A DNA stretch of 40,910 nt. Source: Eutrophocola sp963925675 (GTDB lineage: Bacteria > Pseudomonadota > Gammaproteobacteria > Pseudomonadales > Pseudohongiellaceae). Of the stretch, positions 25,069-32,569 are shown piece after piece (the stretch's first letter is position 1; every line of letters begins with the position of its first letter). The stretch is taken from contig CAWUSW010000060.1 in the NCBI GenBank assembly GCA_963925675.1, positions 1 through 40,910 on the forward strand, given 5' to 3'. Under the pieces are notes generated by a model. That model saw nothing but the letters and a program-made list of their open reading frames with translations, made no database searches and was not told the DNA's origin. The position numbers and the translations under genes were made by a program.

Positions 25069-26454
25069 TTACTTACGCCATGAACCTTCAACGTAAGAGT
25101 CACGAACCACTTCTGCATAAGGAACCGTGCTGACAATCGCGCGGATATTCATGGAAGTAGAGTTTTCAACTGTAGTCTTCTCAGTAGCAGGTTCTTCACC
25201 CCAAACCAGTACAACTTCAGTACCGATTTCGATGTCAGAGTTAACTGTACCCAGAGACAGACAGCTGCGCTCGTTGTAGCTGTAACCAGAGAACATGGAA
25301 AGACCAACCACTTCGTCTCCACCCATGACGGCGTCGAAAGAAGAGTTGCCGTAGTTGGCAATAGGGATATCAATGTATTTAACATTAGGGCCTTTCTCAA
25401 ACATTGTCGCGTAAGCAGCAACAACGTCTTCTTTATTCCAGGCAAATGTTACTTTCTTACGATGGTCATCATTCTGCATGGCTTCCAGGGCTTCGCGGCC
25501 AATGAAATCATGGTCGAACTTGATGAAAGGGCCGTAGCCGATTTCGTAAGGAGTTACATAGTAGTCTTCGATGTTTTCAGACACGTAGGAACCGGCAATA
25601 GCAGCAGTACCTTCGTAGCTGGCTGCTGGCAGCCATTCACGATATGACTTCATACGGTCATCAGAGTAAACAGCAGGCAGAGGAGATGGAATCCAGCCAG
25701 ACTCTAATGTGTTTGAAGCGTAAGCACGTGATCCAACAGGAACGATACCAAATTCAGCACCGGCTTCCAGGATTGCGTCTCTAATACGATCACCGTCAGC
25801 ATAAGGACCCCAGATTTCAAGACCTGGTGCACCAGCCATACCATGACGCAGAGTACGAACTTTAGTACCGTCGATGTTCATGTCAGCCATGTTGAAGAAT
25901 TTAAGCTGCTCAAGCTCGCCGCCATGCAGTTTTTCAATGATTGGCCAGGCATTTGGACCCTGGATCTGGTAGCGATAGGAAATACGCTCAACCACTTTAC
26001 CCATTGGACGTGAAGGAGAACGATCATCATGGATGATTTCAACGTCATAACCGCCAGTTTCAGCGTGATACATAATCCAGTTGGCAGAAGGTGCACGACC
26101 TACGAATACCAGCTCATTTTGAGCAAGATGGAATAGGATGCCATCACCAATAACGTGACCACTGTGACTGACAGGAACGTATTGTTTAGCACGATTAACC
26201 GGGAAAGTTTCAAAGCTGTTGATTGCTGTGTCGGATAGCAATTTGATAGCGTCTGGACCTTTAATATAGATGTCCACCATGTGATGGCTCTGGTCAAAAA
26301 GTACAGCTGATTCGCGCCAGGCTTCCTGTTCGCTACGCCAGTTGTGAAATTCAGGGGCAACAACTGGATAAACATACGCACCAATTTTGGAATTGCGCAT
26401 CATTTCTACCGGGCTGCCAACACTCTGCAATAAGTCTTCTAAGCTCTTGCTCAT
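25069..26454 (-). CDS. LigM-like tetrahydrofolate-dependent O-demethylase
   Basis: A 461-residue protein of the GcvT aminomethyltransferase fold. The HGMAGAPGLEIWGPY segment (204-218), the NTLESGWIPSPLPAVY segment (248-263) and YQIQGPNAWPIIEKL (162-176) match the LigM group, which moves the methyl group of vanillate or 3-O-methylgallate to tetrahydrofolate. It is much longer than GcvT and is not near gcvH or gcvP. The next gene upstream on the same strand encodes an aldehyde dehydrogenase, but a 20-bp palindrome separates them. Demethylation of an aromatic ether or another methylated compound is likely; the substrate is not decided. Confidence 0.78.
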   Translation of the reverse strand: MSKSLEDLLQSVGSPVEMMRNSKIGAYVYPVVAPEFHNWRSEQEAWRESAVLFDQSHHMVDIYIKGPDAIKLLSDTAINSFETFPVNRAKQYVPVSHSGHVIGDGILFHLAQNELVFVGRAPSANWIMYHAETGGYDVEIIHDDRSPSRPMGKVVERISYRYQIQGPNAWPIIEKLHGGELEQLKFFNMADMNIDGTKVRTLRHGMAGAPGLEIWGPYADGDRIRDAILEAGAEFGIVPVGSRAYASNTLESGWIPSPLPAVYSDDRMKSYREWLPAASYEGTAAIAGSYVSENIEDYYVTPYEIGYGPFIKFDHDFIGREALEAMQNDDHRKKVTFAWNKEDVVAAYATMFEKGPNVKYIDIPIANYGNSSFDAVMGGDEVVGLSMFSGYSYNERSCLSLGTVNSDIEIGTEVVLVWGEEPATEKTTVENSTSMNIRAIVSTVPYAEVVRDSYVEGSWRK

Positions 26455-26585
26455 TGTTGTCGATTTCCTTTAGTTTTGGGGTGGTCAAAAAAAGGCGCTA
26501 CAATACAGGTAACTTCCAGTTTTTGCAATGCCGATCAAGCCTTTTCAGGTCTGACACAGTCGCACATTTACCGTTTATTTAAAAC

Positions 26586-26661
26586 AGGGGACAGACCACG
26601 TTTTTCCATCCTGACCTTTAAATATAAGGTTTTGGTTGCCGAAAAACGTGGTCTGTCCCCT
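26586..26661. repeat. Perfect 20-bp inverted repeat with AGGGGACAGA ends, element B
   Basis: AGGGGACAGACCACGTTTTT (26586-26605) is perfectly repeated in inverted form at 26642-26661, around a 36-base centre that contains a small ACCTT/AAGGT hairpin. Perfect arms imply recent spread or strong selection. It sits 12 bases beyond the ALDH stop and 130 bases before the LigM-like start, so it is transcribed in any read-through message. Sequences of this type occur as dispersed copies in many gammaproteobacteria and are thought to be spread by REP-associated transposases. Confidence 0.88.
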
Positions 26662-26673
26662 ATTTACCTCGTA

Positions 26674-28104
26674 CTAAGCCGCCGGTGTATAGCCCAACAG
26701 GGATTTATACTCCAGAAACTCTCCAAAGGCCTGATCACTGAACTCTCTGCCATTACCTGACTGCTTATAGCCGCCAAAAGGCGCGTTCAGATCCAGTCCT
26801 GCATTATTAATACTGATATAGCCTGCACGAATATGAGAAGCCACTTCGCGCGCATGATCAATATCCTGACTATGTACATAGCCAGCCAATCCATATTCTG
26901 TATCATTCCCAATTTCTATAGCTTCTTCTTCAGTATCGTAGCCAATAATACTGATGACAGGACCAAAGATCTCTTCCCGGGCAATGTCCATGTCATTTGT
27001 TACATTACAAAAGATTGTTGGCTTCACATAATAGCCACGCTCCAGCCCTTCCGGTTTACCTTCACCCCCGGTAACCAGCTTTGCACCCTGGTCTATGCCA
27101 CTTTTAATCAGGCCCTGTATCTTGTCCCACTGTGCCTGGGAAATAACCGGCCCCATGCGACTGTCTGCTTTAGGGTCGCCAGGCGCCCAGGTCTCAGCTA
27201 CACCTTTAGCGATTTCACACACCTGATCCATTAGTTTATTCGGGACCAGCATTCTGGTGGGAGCACGACAGGATTGCCCGGAATTCATCATCACGCCGTT
27301 AACACTTCCCGTTAATGCCGATTCAAGATCGGCATCTTCCAGGACGATATTGGGGCTTTTCCCACCCAGTTCCTGATGGACACGTTTAACGGTTTTAGCC
27401 GCTGCCTCAGCTACCAGGATTCCTGCTCGGGTAGAACCGGTAATTGAGACCATATCCACTTTCGGATGTGAGGCAATTGCAGCACCGACAACAGGACCTT
27501 CACCTTGAACCATATTAAAAACACCGGCAGGAACGCCGGCAGCATCCATGATATCTGCGAAAATCTTGCCGGAGAAAGGCGCAATTTCTGAAGGTTTTAG
27601 CACCACGGTGCAACCTACGGCCAGCGCCGGGGCTACTTTTGCGCAAATCTGGTGAATTGGCCAGTTCCAGGGAGTGATAAAGCCGCAGACCCCAATAGGC
27701 TCTCTGGCTATACGGCTTGTGCCACGATCTTCTTCAAATTCAAATTTTTCCAGTACCGAAATTGCTGTTTTGAAGTGATTCACTCCGATAGCAGCCTGAG
27801 TCCCGTCTGCCAGCCATTTCGGCGCGCCCATCTCTTCAGTAATTGCTTCGCCCAATTCGGGGACTTTCTTTTCAAACTCTTCAACAATCCTGTTCATGAT
27901 AGCAAGACGCTCTTCTTTACTGGTCCGGGACCAGGTCTTGAATGCCTGTGCTGCGGCGTTAACCGCTTTATCTACGTCAGCCTCACTACCGGCATTAATG
28001 TGTCCTGAGACCTCTTCAGTAGCTGGATCAATAACATCTAATGACTTGGGCGTGACAGGATCAACCCACTCACCATTAATATAAAACTGCATGTAGTCAC
28101 GCAT
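26674..28104 (-). CDS. NAD(P)-dependent aldehyde dehydrogenase
   Basis: A 476-residue ALDH-superfamily enzyme that oxidises an aldehyde to the acid. Key residues are present: the oxyanion asparagine in TPWNWP (N147), the cofactor loop ITGSTRAG, general base E245 in HQELGGKSPN and nucleophile C279 in NSGQSCRAP, with EEIFGPV and the NAPFGGYKQSGNGREF end. An AGGAG lies about ten bases before the ATG at 28104; an ATG four codons in is possible. It precedes the LigM-like gene on the same strand, consistent with an aromatic or one-carbon degradation step, though the aldehyde is unknown. Confidence 0.93.
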   Translation of the reverse strand: MRDYMQFYINGEWVDPVTPKSLDVIDPATEEVSGHINAGSEADVDKAVNAAAQAFKTWSRTSKEERLAIMNRIVEEFEKKVPELGEAITEEMGAPKWLADGTQAAIGVNHFKTAISVLEKFEFEEDRGTSRIAREPIGVCGFITPWNWPIHQICAKVAPALAVGCTVVLKPSEIAPFSGKIFADIMDAAGVPAGVFNMVQGEGPVVGAAIASHPKVDMVSITGSTRAGILVAEAAAKTVKRVHQELGGKSPNIVLEDADLESALTGSVNGVMMNSGQSCRAPTRMLVPNKLMDQVCEIAKGVAETWAPGDPKADSRMGPVISQAQWDKIQGLIKSGIDQGAKLVTGGEGKPEGLERGYYVKPTIFCNVTNDMDIAREEIFGPVISIIGYDTEEEAIEIGNDTEYGLAGYVHSQDIDHAREVASHIRAGYISINNAGLDLNAPFGGYKQSGNGREFSDQAFGEFLEYKSLLGYTPAA

Positions 28105-28669
28105 GGAATTATCACTCCTGGAAATTCTGTTTGGATCAAGTTCTTCTCCTTTAGGGTCAGTACCAGCATTTGCTGGCTGCTCGTAAAAGGAGAGCTAAAA
28201 ATTGGGGGAGCAAGTATAAACATCTCGGCCGGACAAGGCCATGACTTAGCCCTGATTTAGTACTGGGAGATTCGCCAGTTAGTACCGGCAGGTTCACCTA
28301 TAAATGGGCTTACTTGCCACCCAGCCCTGCAAAACAATTCTTCACAGAATTTTTATCCCTATTTTTCAATATGTTGCAATGGCTAAAAGTTGGCCAGTTT
28401 CCTGCTAAATCTATTCTATTGCTGGAGAAATCAGTATAGAAACGGTGAGGATATGGATCACAGATAAGTTTTCAAGAATTAAGCTACCGGGATCTGGTCA
28501 CATTTCCTACTCCCACAATCCAGCATGATCGGGTTTCGGCAGCTTATCTTTTTATTGAGTATATTTCGGAGCCATGGCAGTCATGTAGGGCGGAATAGGC
28601 CGCAGGCCGTCATCCGCCGTGGCGAACGCATTTGCCTAATAAAGCACAAATTCTAGATAACCTTTACTA
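28105..28669. other. Intergenic region between ALDH and pgpA
   Basis: A 565-base stretch with no supportable gene. It should contain the ALDH promoter on the minus strand. It also holds the REP-like hairpin at 28586-28622 near the end of pgpA. Nothing else stood out. Confidence 0.5.
28586..28622. repeat. REP-like hairpin
   Basis: An outer stem GGCGGA/TCCGCC encloses an inner GGCC-GCA-GGCC hairpin. The design, an outer stem, a short bulge and a GC-rich inner hairpin, is the same as the third module of the elements at 7961 and 15027, though the sequence is different. It lies about 50 bases beyond the pgpA stop. Confidence 0.7.
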
Positions 28670-29143
28670 CTAAAGCAGATAAATAAGAACCTGCAGGCAA
28701 ATCAGGGCGTAAACACCAGCGAGGACATCATCGATCATAATGCCAAGCCCTCCACTGACTTTCTTATCGAGCCAGCCGATTGGGAATGGCTTCAAAATAT
28801 CGAAAACACGAAACAAAAAAAAGCCGGCCAGAAGCCAATACCAGGTAACCGGCACCAGTATCATGGTGATCCAATAACCGACAAACTCATCCCAGACTAT
28901 GCCGCCATGATCATGCACACCGAGATCTGTAGCCGTGCGGCCACATAAATATATGCCGGCCAGGAATGCCGCAGTAATCATTGCGAGATAGGCATAGACA
29001 GGTAAGTAAGCCAGGAGCAAAAACAGAGGAACAGCCACCAGTGTCCCCATTGTGCCAGGAGCCTTGGGGGCGAGTCCGGCGCCAAAACCAAATGCCAGAA
29101 AATGCACAGGATTTGTCATTACTGGTTTCGCTTGCTCAAGCAT
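28670..29143 (-). CDS. pgpA: Phosphatidylglycerophosphatase A
   Basis: Inner-membrane lipid phosphatase that dephosphorylates phosphatidylglycerophosphate to phosphatidylglycerol. I start it at ATG 29143, one base after the thiL stop and behind an AAGGGG ribosome binding site, rather than at an upstream frame start inside thiL; this gives 157 residues. Visible blocks are FGFGAGLAPKAPGTMGT near the N terminus, VHDHGGIVWDEFVGYW with its acidic catalytic residues, and three or four hydrophobic segments. It is the last gene of the rib-nusB-thiL operon, as in E. coli. Confidence 0.94.
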   Translation of the reverse strand: MLEQAKPVMTNPVHFLAFGFGAGLAPKAPGTMGTLVAVPLFLLLAYLPVYAYLAMITAAFLAGIYLCGRTATDLGVHDHGGIVWDEFVGYWITMILVPVTWYWLLAGFFLFRVFDILKPFPIGWLDKKVSGGLGIMIDDVLAGVYALICLQVLIYLL

Positions 29144-29144
29144 G

Positions 29145-30143
29145 TCAGCCCCTTTCCTTAAAATGCCTATAGCCACTGTTTTCTATTGTCACTGTATTGC
29201 CTGTTTCATCAAGGCATATAACGGCATTTTCATTCTCTTTCAGCCTTGTCATTTCACCTATGCAGGTAAGCCGCTCCGGTAAAGACTGCGCTGCCCGAAG
29301 CAATGCCTCTTCTTTGTCCTGCGGGACAGTAAAAATCAACTCATAGTCATCACCTGCATTCAAGGCATGAATCCGCCCCTCAGGCTTGCCAAGAAATTTT
29401 TCCACCAGAGGAGCCACCGGGACATCGGCTAAATTTATAATGGCAGCGCATTGGCTTTGTGCGCAAATATGACCAAGATCCGCCAGTAAACCATCGCTGA
29501 TATCTATACCTGCACTGACATAGTCAGCTAAGGCGATGGCGGCTTTAATTCTGGGCACTGGTTGATAAAACGCAGTTTGCAGAGTTTCCTTTTCTTCCCC
29601 TGCAAGTCCGGCAATTTTTCCCTTGAACATTTGCAAGGCCAGACCCGCAGCCCCCAATGTTTCAGTCACATAAATTTTATCGCCGGGCTTCGCGCCATTA
29701 CGCAAGATTGCTTTCCCCCGCGCTACCAAACCCTGAACCTGGATCGAGATGGTCAAGGGACCACGGCTCATATCACCGCCGATCAGATAACAATTAAAAT
29801 CAGAGGCAACAGAGCGTAGACCAGAAGCAAAAGCGCTTAACCAGTTTTCACTGGCTTCAGGAATAGTCAGGCCCAGGGTGAATACCAGCGGTGCTGCGCC
29901 AGTGGCAGCCAGATCACTAAGATTTACCGCAAGTGAACGACTCGCAATAAGTTCAGCAGGAGCCGATGCAGGGAAGTGAATATTTTCAACCAGCGTATCC
30001 ATGGAGAAAGCCAGATCCTGGCCCTGGGGAATCGAAAGCAATGCACAGTCATCCCCTATACCCTGCCTTACTACATCATTTTTTTCAGCGGTCAGGCCCG
30101 GCTGATCAAAGCAGGTACGAATGATGTCGAACTCTGAAAGCAT
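29145..30143 (-). CDS. thiL: Thiamine-monophosphate kinase
   Basis: Phosphorylates thiamine monophosphate to the active cofactor thiamine diphosphate, needed by the transketolase encoded in this window. The 332-residue chain shows the PurM-like fold: FDIIRTCF start, the magnesium site GIGDDCALL (near 29-37), SMDTLVENIHF, LAVNLSDLAATGAAP, and the GGDMSRG and DISDGLLADLGH motifs. It follows nusB after a 23-base gap and is nearly fused to pgpA. This nusB-thiL-pgpA order is standard. Confidence 0.96.
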   Translation of the reverse strand: MLSEFDIIRTCFDQPGLTAEKNDVVRQGIGDDCALLSIPQGQDLAFSMDTLVENIHFPASAPAELIASRSLAVNLSDLAATGAAPLVFTLGLTIPEASENWLSAFASGLRSVASDFNCYLIGGDMSRGPLTISIQVQGLVARGKAILRNGAKPGDKIYVTETLGAAGLALQMFKGKIAGLAGEEKETLQTAFYQPVPRIKAAIALADYVSAGIDISDGLLADLGHICAQSQCAAIINLADVPVAPLVEKFLGKPEGRIHALNAGDDYELIFTVPQDKEEALLRAAQSLPERLTCIGEMTRLKENENAVICLDETGNTVTIENSGYRHFKERG

Positions 30144-30166
30144 ATTAGGGAGCCTGTGTTTAAAGA

Positions 30167-30613
30167 CTATTTAGCCCTGGCGTTAATTTCAACACTGCGA
30201 ATTTTCCGGGCCATTTTATCCACAACCCCATTCACATATTTATGACTATCAGTAGCACCATATTTTTTAGCCAGCTCTATACATTCATTGATGACCACAC
30301 GATAGGGAATATCAATTCTTTGGGCGAGTTCAAATGCTCCCAAGCGGAGTATGGCTAATTCGATAGGGTTTATCTGGCTAATTTCCCGATCCAGAAATGG
30401 CGTAAAAATGGCGTCGAGATCTTCCACGGTAGAAACGATTCCGACAAATAACTCATGGAAATAATCCCAGTCAATTTTGCCGACGTTATCGGTGCGGTAC
30501 TGAGCCTCAATGTCATTTACCGGATAATCGGATATCTGCCATTGATATAGCGCCTGCACCAGTAAACTGCGGGCTTTTTTTCTATGGGCGATCTTTGGTT
30601 TTTCGGAAATCAT
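30167..30613 (-). CDS. nusB: Transcription antitermination factor NusB
   Basis: All-helical RNA-binding protein that joins NusE at boxA to prevent early termination in rRNA operons. The 148-residue protein has the basic N terminus HRKKARSLLVQALYQWQ, then the family's ILRLGAFEL, VVINECIELAKKYG and KYVNGVVDKMAR blocks. The ATG lies only three bases from a long palindromic element; CTGACCCCAAT precedes the start, so no Shine-Dalgarno is visible. No other in-frame ATG is available near the N terminus. Translation may depend on coupling or RNA structure. Confidence 0.95.
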   Translation of the reverse strand: MISEKPKIAHRKKARSLLVQALYQWQISDYPVNDIEAQYRTDNVGKIDWDYFHELFVGIVSTVEDLDAIFTPFLDREISQINPIELAILRLGAFELAQRIDIPYRVVINECIELAKKYGATDSHKYVNGVVDKMARKIRSVEINARAK

Positions 30614-30616
30614 ATT

Positions 30617-30746
30617 GGGGTCAGAACACTATTTCTAAATTAAGATTGACCGGCCAGACAATTATTATTTCTATTTCAGCACCATGTTTTCCCGAAATGC
30701 TCCCGGAAATGGCCAAATCGTTATATAGAAATAGTGCTCTGACCCC
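30617..30746. repeat. Long palindromic element with GGGGTCAGA ends between ribH and nusB, element C
   Basis: GGGGTCAGAACACTATTTCT (from 30617) matches the inverse of AGAAATAGTGCTCTGACCCC (to 30746), and the arms extend to about 24 bases with two mismatches around an 82-base centre. It fills the whole 143-base gap between ribH and nusB inside the operon and abuts the nusB start codon. The shared end motif links it to elements A and B. It should form a long hairpin in the operon mRNA. Confidence 0.88.
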
Positions 30747-30756
30747 GTTTTACGTT

Positions 30757-31227
30757 TTACAGCTTGCGTAGCAGACTAACCATTTCCATGGCTGACATGG
30801 CAGCATCCGCGCCTTTATTACCTGCTTTGGTGCCTGCGCGTTCAATAGCCTGCTCAATAGTATCCACTGTCAGTACACCATTAATAACTGGCTTACCAAG
30901 ACTCAGCGACAAGTCCGCCAAACCGGATGAACATTCTCCAGCCACAAAATCAAAATGCGGCGTACTGCCGCGAATGACAGCCCCCAGAGCAATAATTGCA
31001 TCAAAGGCTGCAGATTCCCCGGCTTTTTTAACGGCAAGAGGAATTTCAAATGCACCAGGTACTTTAATAACGGTGATATTGGCTTCGCTAACACCATGCC
31101 TTTTCAGAGCATCAATAGCCCCGGACTCAAGACTGTCCACGATATAGCTGTTGAACCGCGCCACTACTATTGCGTAGTTGGCGACAGTACCGGAAAAATC
31201 ACCTTCGATTAGTTTTACTTTGCTCAT
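30757..31227 (-). CDS. ribH: 6,7-dimethyl-8-ribityllumazine synthase
   Basis: Makes the lumazine precursor of riboflavin from the pyrimidine and the dihydroxybutanone phosphate supplied by RibB. The 156-residue protein carries VARFNSYIVDSLESGAIDAL, VPGAFEIPLAVKKAGES, the ALGAVIRGSTPHFDFVAGE phosphate and catalytic histidine segment, and NGVLTVDTIEQAIERAGTKAGNKG. It follows ribBA and precedes nusB. A tandem octamer repeat lies 12 bases upstream of the ATG, and the apparent ribosome binding site is only a purine-rich CGAAAGAA. Confidence 0.97.
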   Translation of the reverse strand: MSKVKLIEGDFSGTVANYAIVVARFNSYIVDSLESGAIDALKRHGVSEANITVIKVPGAFEIPLAVKKAGESAAFDAIIALGAVIRGSTPHFDFVAGECSSGLADLSLSLGKPVINGVLTVDTIEQAIERAGTKAGNKGADAAMSAMEMVSLLRKL

Positions 31228-31239
31228 TTCTTTCGTTTC

Positions 31240-31296
31240 ACTTTTTTACTTTTTTACTTTTTTACTTTTTTACTTTTTTACTTTTTACTTTTTACT
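31240..31296. repeat. ACTTTTTT octamer tandem repeat in the ribH leader
   Basis: Read on the plus strand, ACTTTTTT is repeated five times and then ACTTTTT twice, without any other change. On the coding strand of ribH this is an A-rich AAAAAAGT array ending about 12 bases before the ATG. Tandem octamers are prone to slippage, and length changes here could alter the spacing or structure of the ribH leader. Confidence 0.9.
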
Positions 31297-31298
31297 TC

Positions 31299-31335
31299 TG
31301 TCGAATGGTGCTGCGCTTATCCGACCTGTTTATCA
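31299..31335. repeat. Degenerate copy of the REP-like hairpin
   Basis: GTCGAATGGTGCTGCGCTTATCCGACC keeps the GTCG(G/A)A/TCCGAC outer stem and the CTGCGC(C)CTTATCCGACCTGTT tail of the element at 15114-15147 but has lost part of the inner hairpin. It lies between ribBA and ribH, next to the octamer array. Confidence 0.6.
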
Positions 31336-31410
31336 TCAATAGCATAATTAAAAAGCCAGCATTTAATTCATCAGCATTATTTACCTGCAGGTAAATACGG
31401 AACCTTTTAA

Positions 31411-32532
31411 CTATTCACTGTCACAGGGAATGTATTCAACTACTTCCAGATCAAATCCTGAAATAGCGTACTTGGTAGGAAAACTCAACAAACGCATTTT
31501 TCCAACACCTACGTCCCGCAAAATTTGTGAGCCTGTACCCACATTCAGATAGATCCCATATTGCCCGGGAAGGGCGACGGCCTGCTCTGTCAGCTCATTG
31601 ATTTTTGCAAGCTGCTCCAGCACATCGGTACCGCCTTTTTCATTGGCCAATACTACCACAACCCCCTTTCCTTCCTCATTGATACGAGCCATGGCGCGGT
31701 GCAAAGACCAACTCGGTCTTTCAGGGTTAGCGATACCCAGTAAATCACGCACAGTGTCTGCAACCAGTACCCTTGCCAATGTGGGCTCATTGGCATTGAC
31801 ATCACCCTTAACCAAAGCAAGATGCACAGGACTGCCTTCCTTGATCAGGTCTTTATAACAGTACACTTCAAATTCGCCATGTTCAGTTTGCAAACTGTAC
31901 TGGTGAGTGCGCTGGATGGTTTGTTCGTGAGCAATCCGATAATGAATCAGATCCATAATAGTGCCAATTTTCAGATCATGTTGCTGGGCAAATTTTTCCA
32001 GGTCAGGCTTGCGAGCCATCGAACCATCTTCATTCATAATTTCGCAGATCGCTGATGCCGGTGTAAGCCCGGCCAGCTTTGCCAGATCACAACCCGCCTC
32101 AGTATGTCCGGCACGTCTTAATACGCCACCATCATTGGCCATGACGGGGAAGATATGGCCCGGCTGAATTATATCTTCCGCTTTCGCATCATTTGCTACT
32201 GCAGCCTGGATAGTTTTGGCACGATCCGCCGCTGAAATACCAGTAGTGACACCACTGGATGCTTCAATAGAAACAGTGAAATTACAGCCAAAAGGGGTTG
32301 CATTAGACTCAACCATTAAAGGTAAGTTTAATAGCTGGCAACGTTCCCGGGTAAGAGTCAGGCATATAAGACCGCGCGCATAGCGGGCCATGAAATTAAT
32401 ATCTTCCGGACGCACCATATCTGCCGCGATGATCAGGTCACCTTCGTTTTCCCGATCTTCATCGTCCATCAGGACCACCATTTTGCCCTGGCGAAAATCC
32501 TCGATGATTTCTTCTATGCTATTTAATTTCAT
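31411..32532 (-). CDS. ribBA: 3,4-dihydroxy-2-butanone-4-phosphate synthase with GTP cyclohydrolase II-like domain
   Basis: The N-terminal half (1-200) is a complete RibB domain: LMDDEDRENEGDLIIAA (21-37), GVTTGISAADRAKT and GHTEAGCDLAKLAGL. It makes dihydroxybutanone phosphate from ribulose 5-phosphate. The C-terminal half (about 205-373) has the GTP cyclohydrolase II fold, but the three zinc cysteines and the GRG/EGRG catalytic segment of active RibA are absent; the region reads VLVADTVRDLLGI instead. It is therefore probably monofunctional (RibBX type), and a separate RibA should exist elsewhere. Confidence 0.93.
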   Translation of the reverse strand: MKLNSIEEIIEDFRQGKMVVLMDDEDRENEGDLIIAADMVRPEDINFMARYARGLICLTLTRERCQLLNLPLMVESNATPFGCNFTVSIEASSGVTTGISAADRAKTIQAAVANDAKAEDIIQPGHIFPVMANDGGVLRRAGHTEAGCDLAKLAGLTPASAICEIMNEDGSMARKPDLEKFAQQHDLKIGTIMDLIHYRIAHEQTIQRTHQYSLQTEHGEFEVYCYKDLIKEGSPVHLALVKGDVNANEPTLARVLVADTVRDLLGIANPERPSWSLHRAMARINEEGKGVVVVLANEKGGTDVLEQLAKINELTEQAVALPGQYGIYLNVGTGSQILRDVGVGKMRLLSFPTKYAISGFDLEVVEYIPCDSE

Positions 32533-32569
32533 GAATTCAGGTCACGTTATTTACTACAGTGCTGGTGAG

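Noticed and set aside
31240..31296. CRISPR-like array
   Set aside because: The units are 7-8 bases with no spacers, so this is a simple tandem repeat.
31228..31410. FMN riboswitch upstream of the riboflavin genes
   Set aside because: None of the conserved FMN aptamer blocks is visible before ribH, ribBA or ribD; the spacer holds a tandem repeat and a REP-like remnant.
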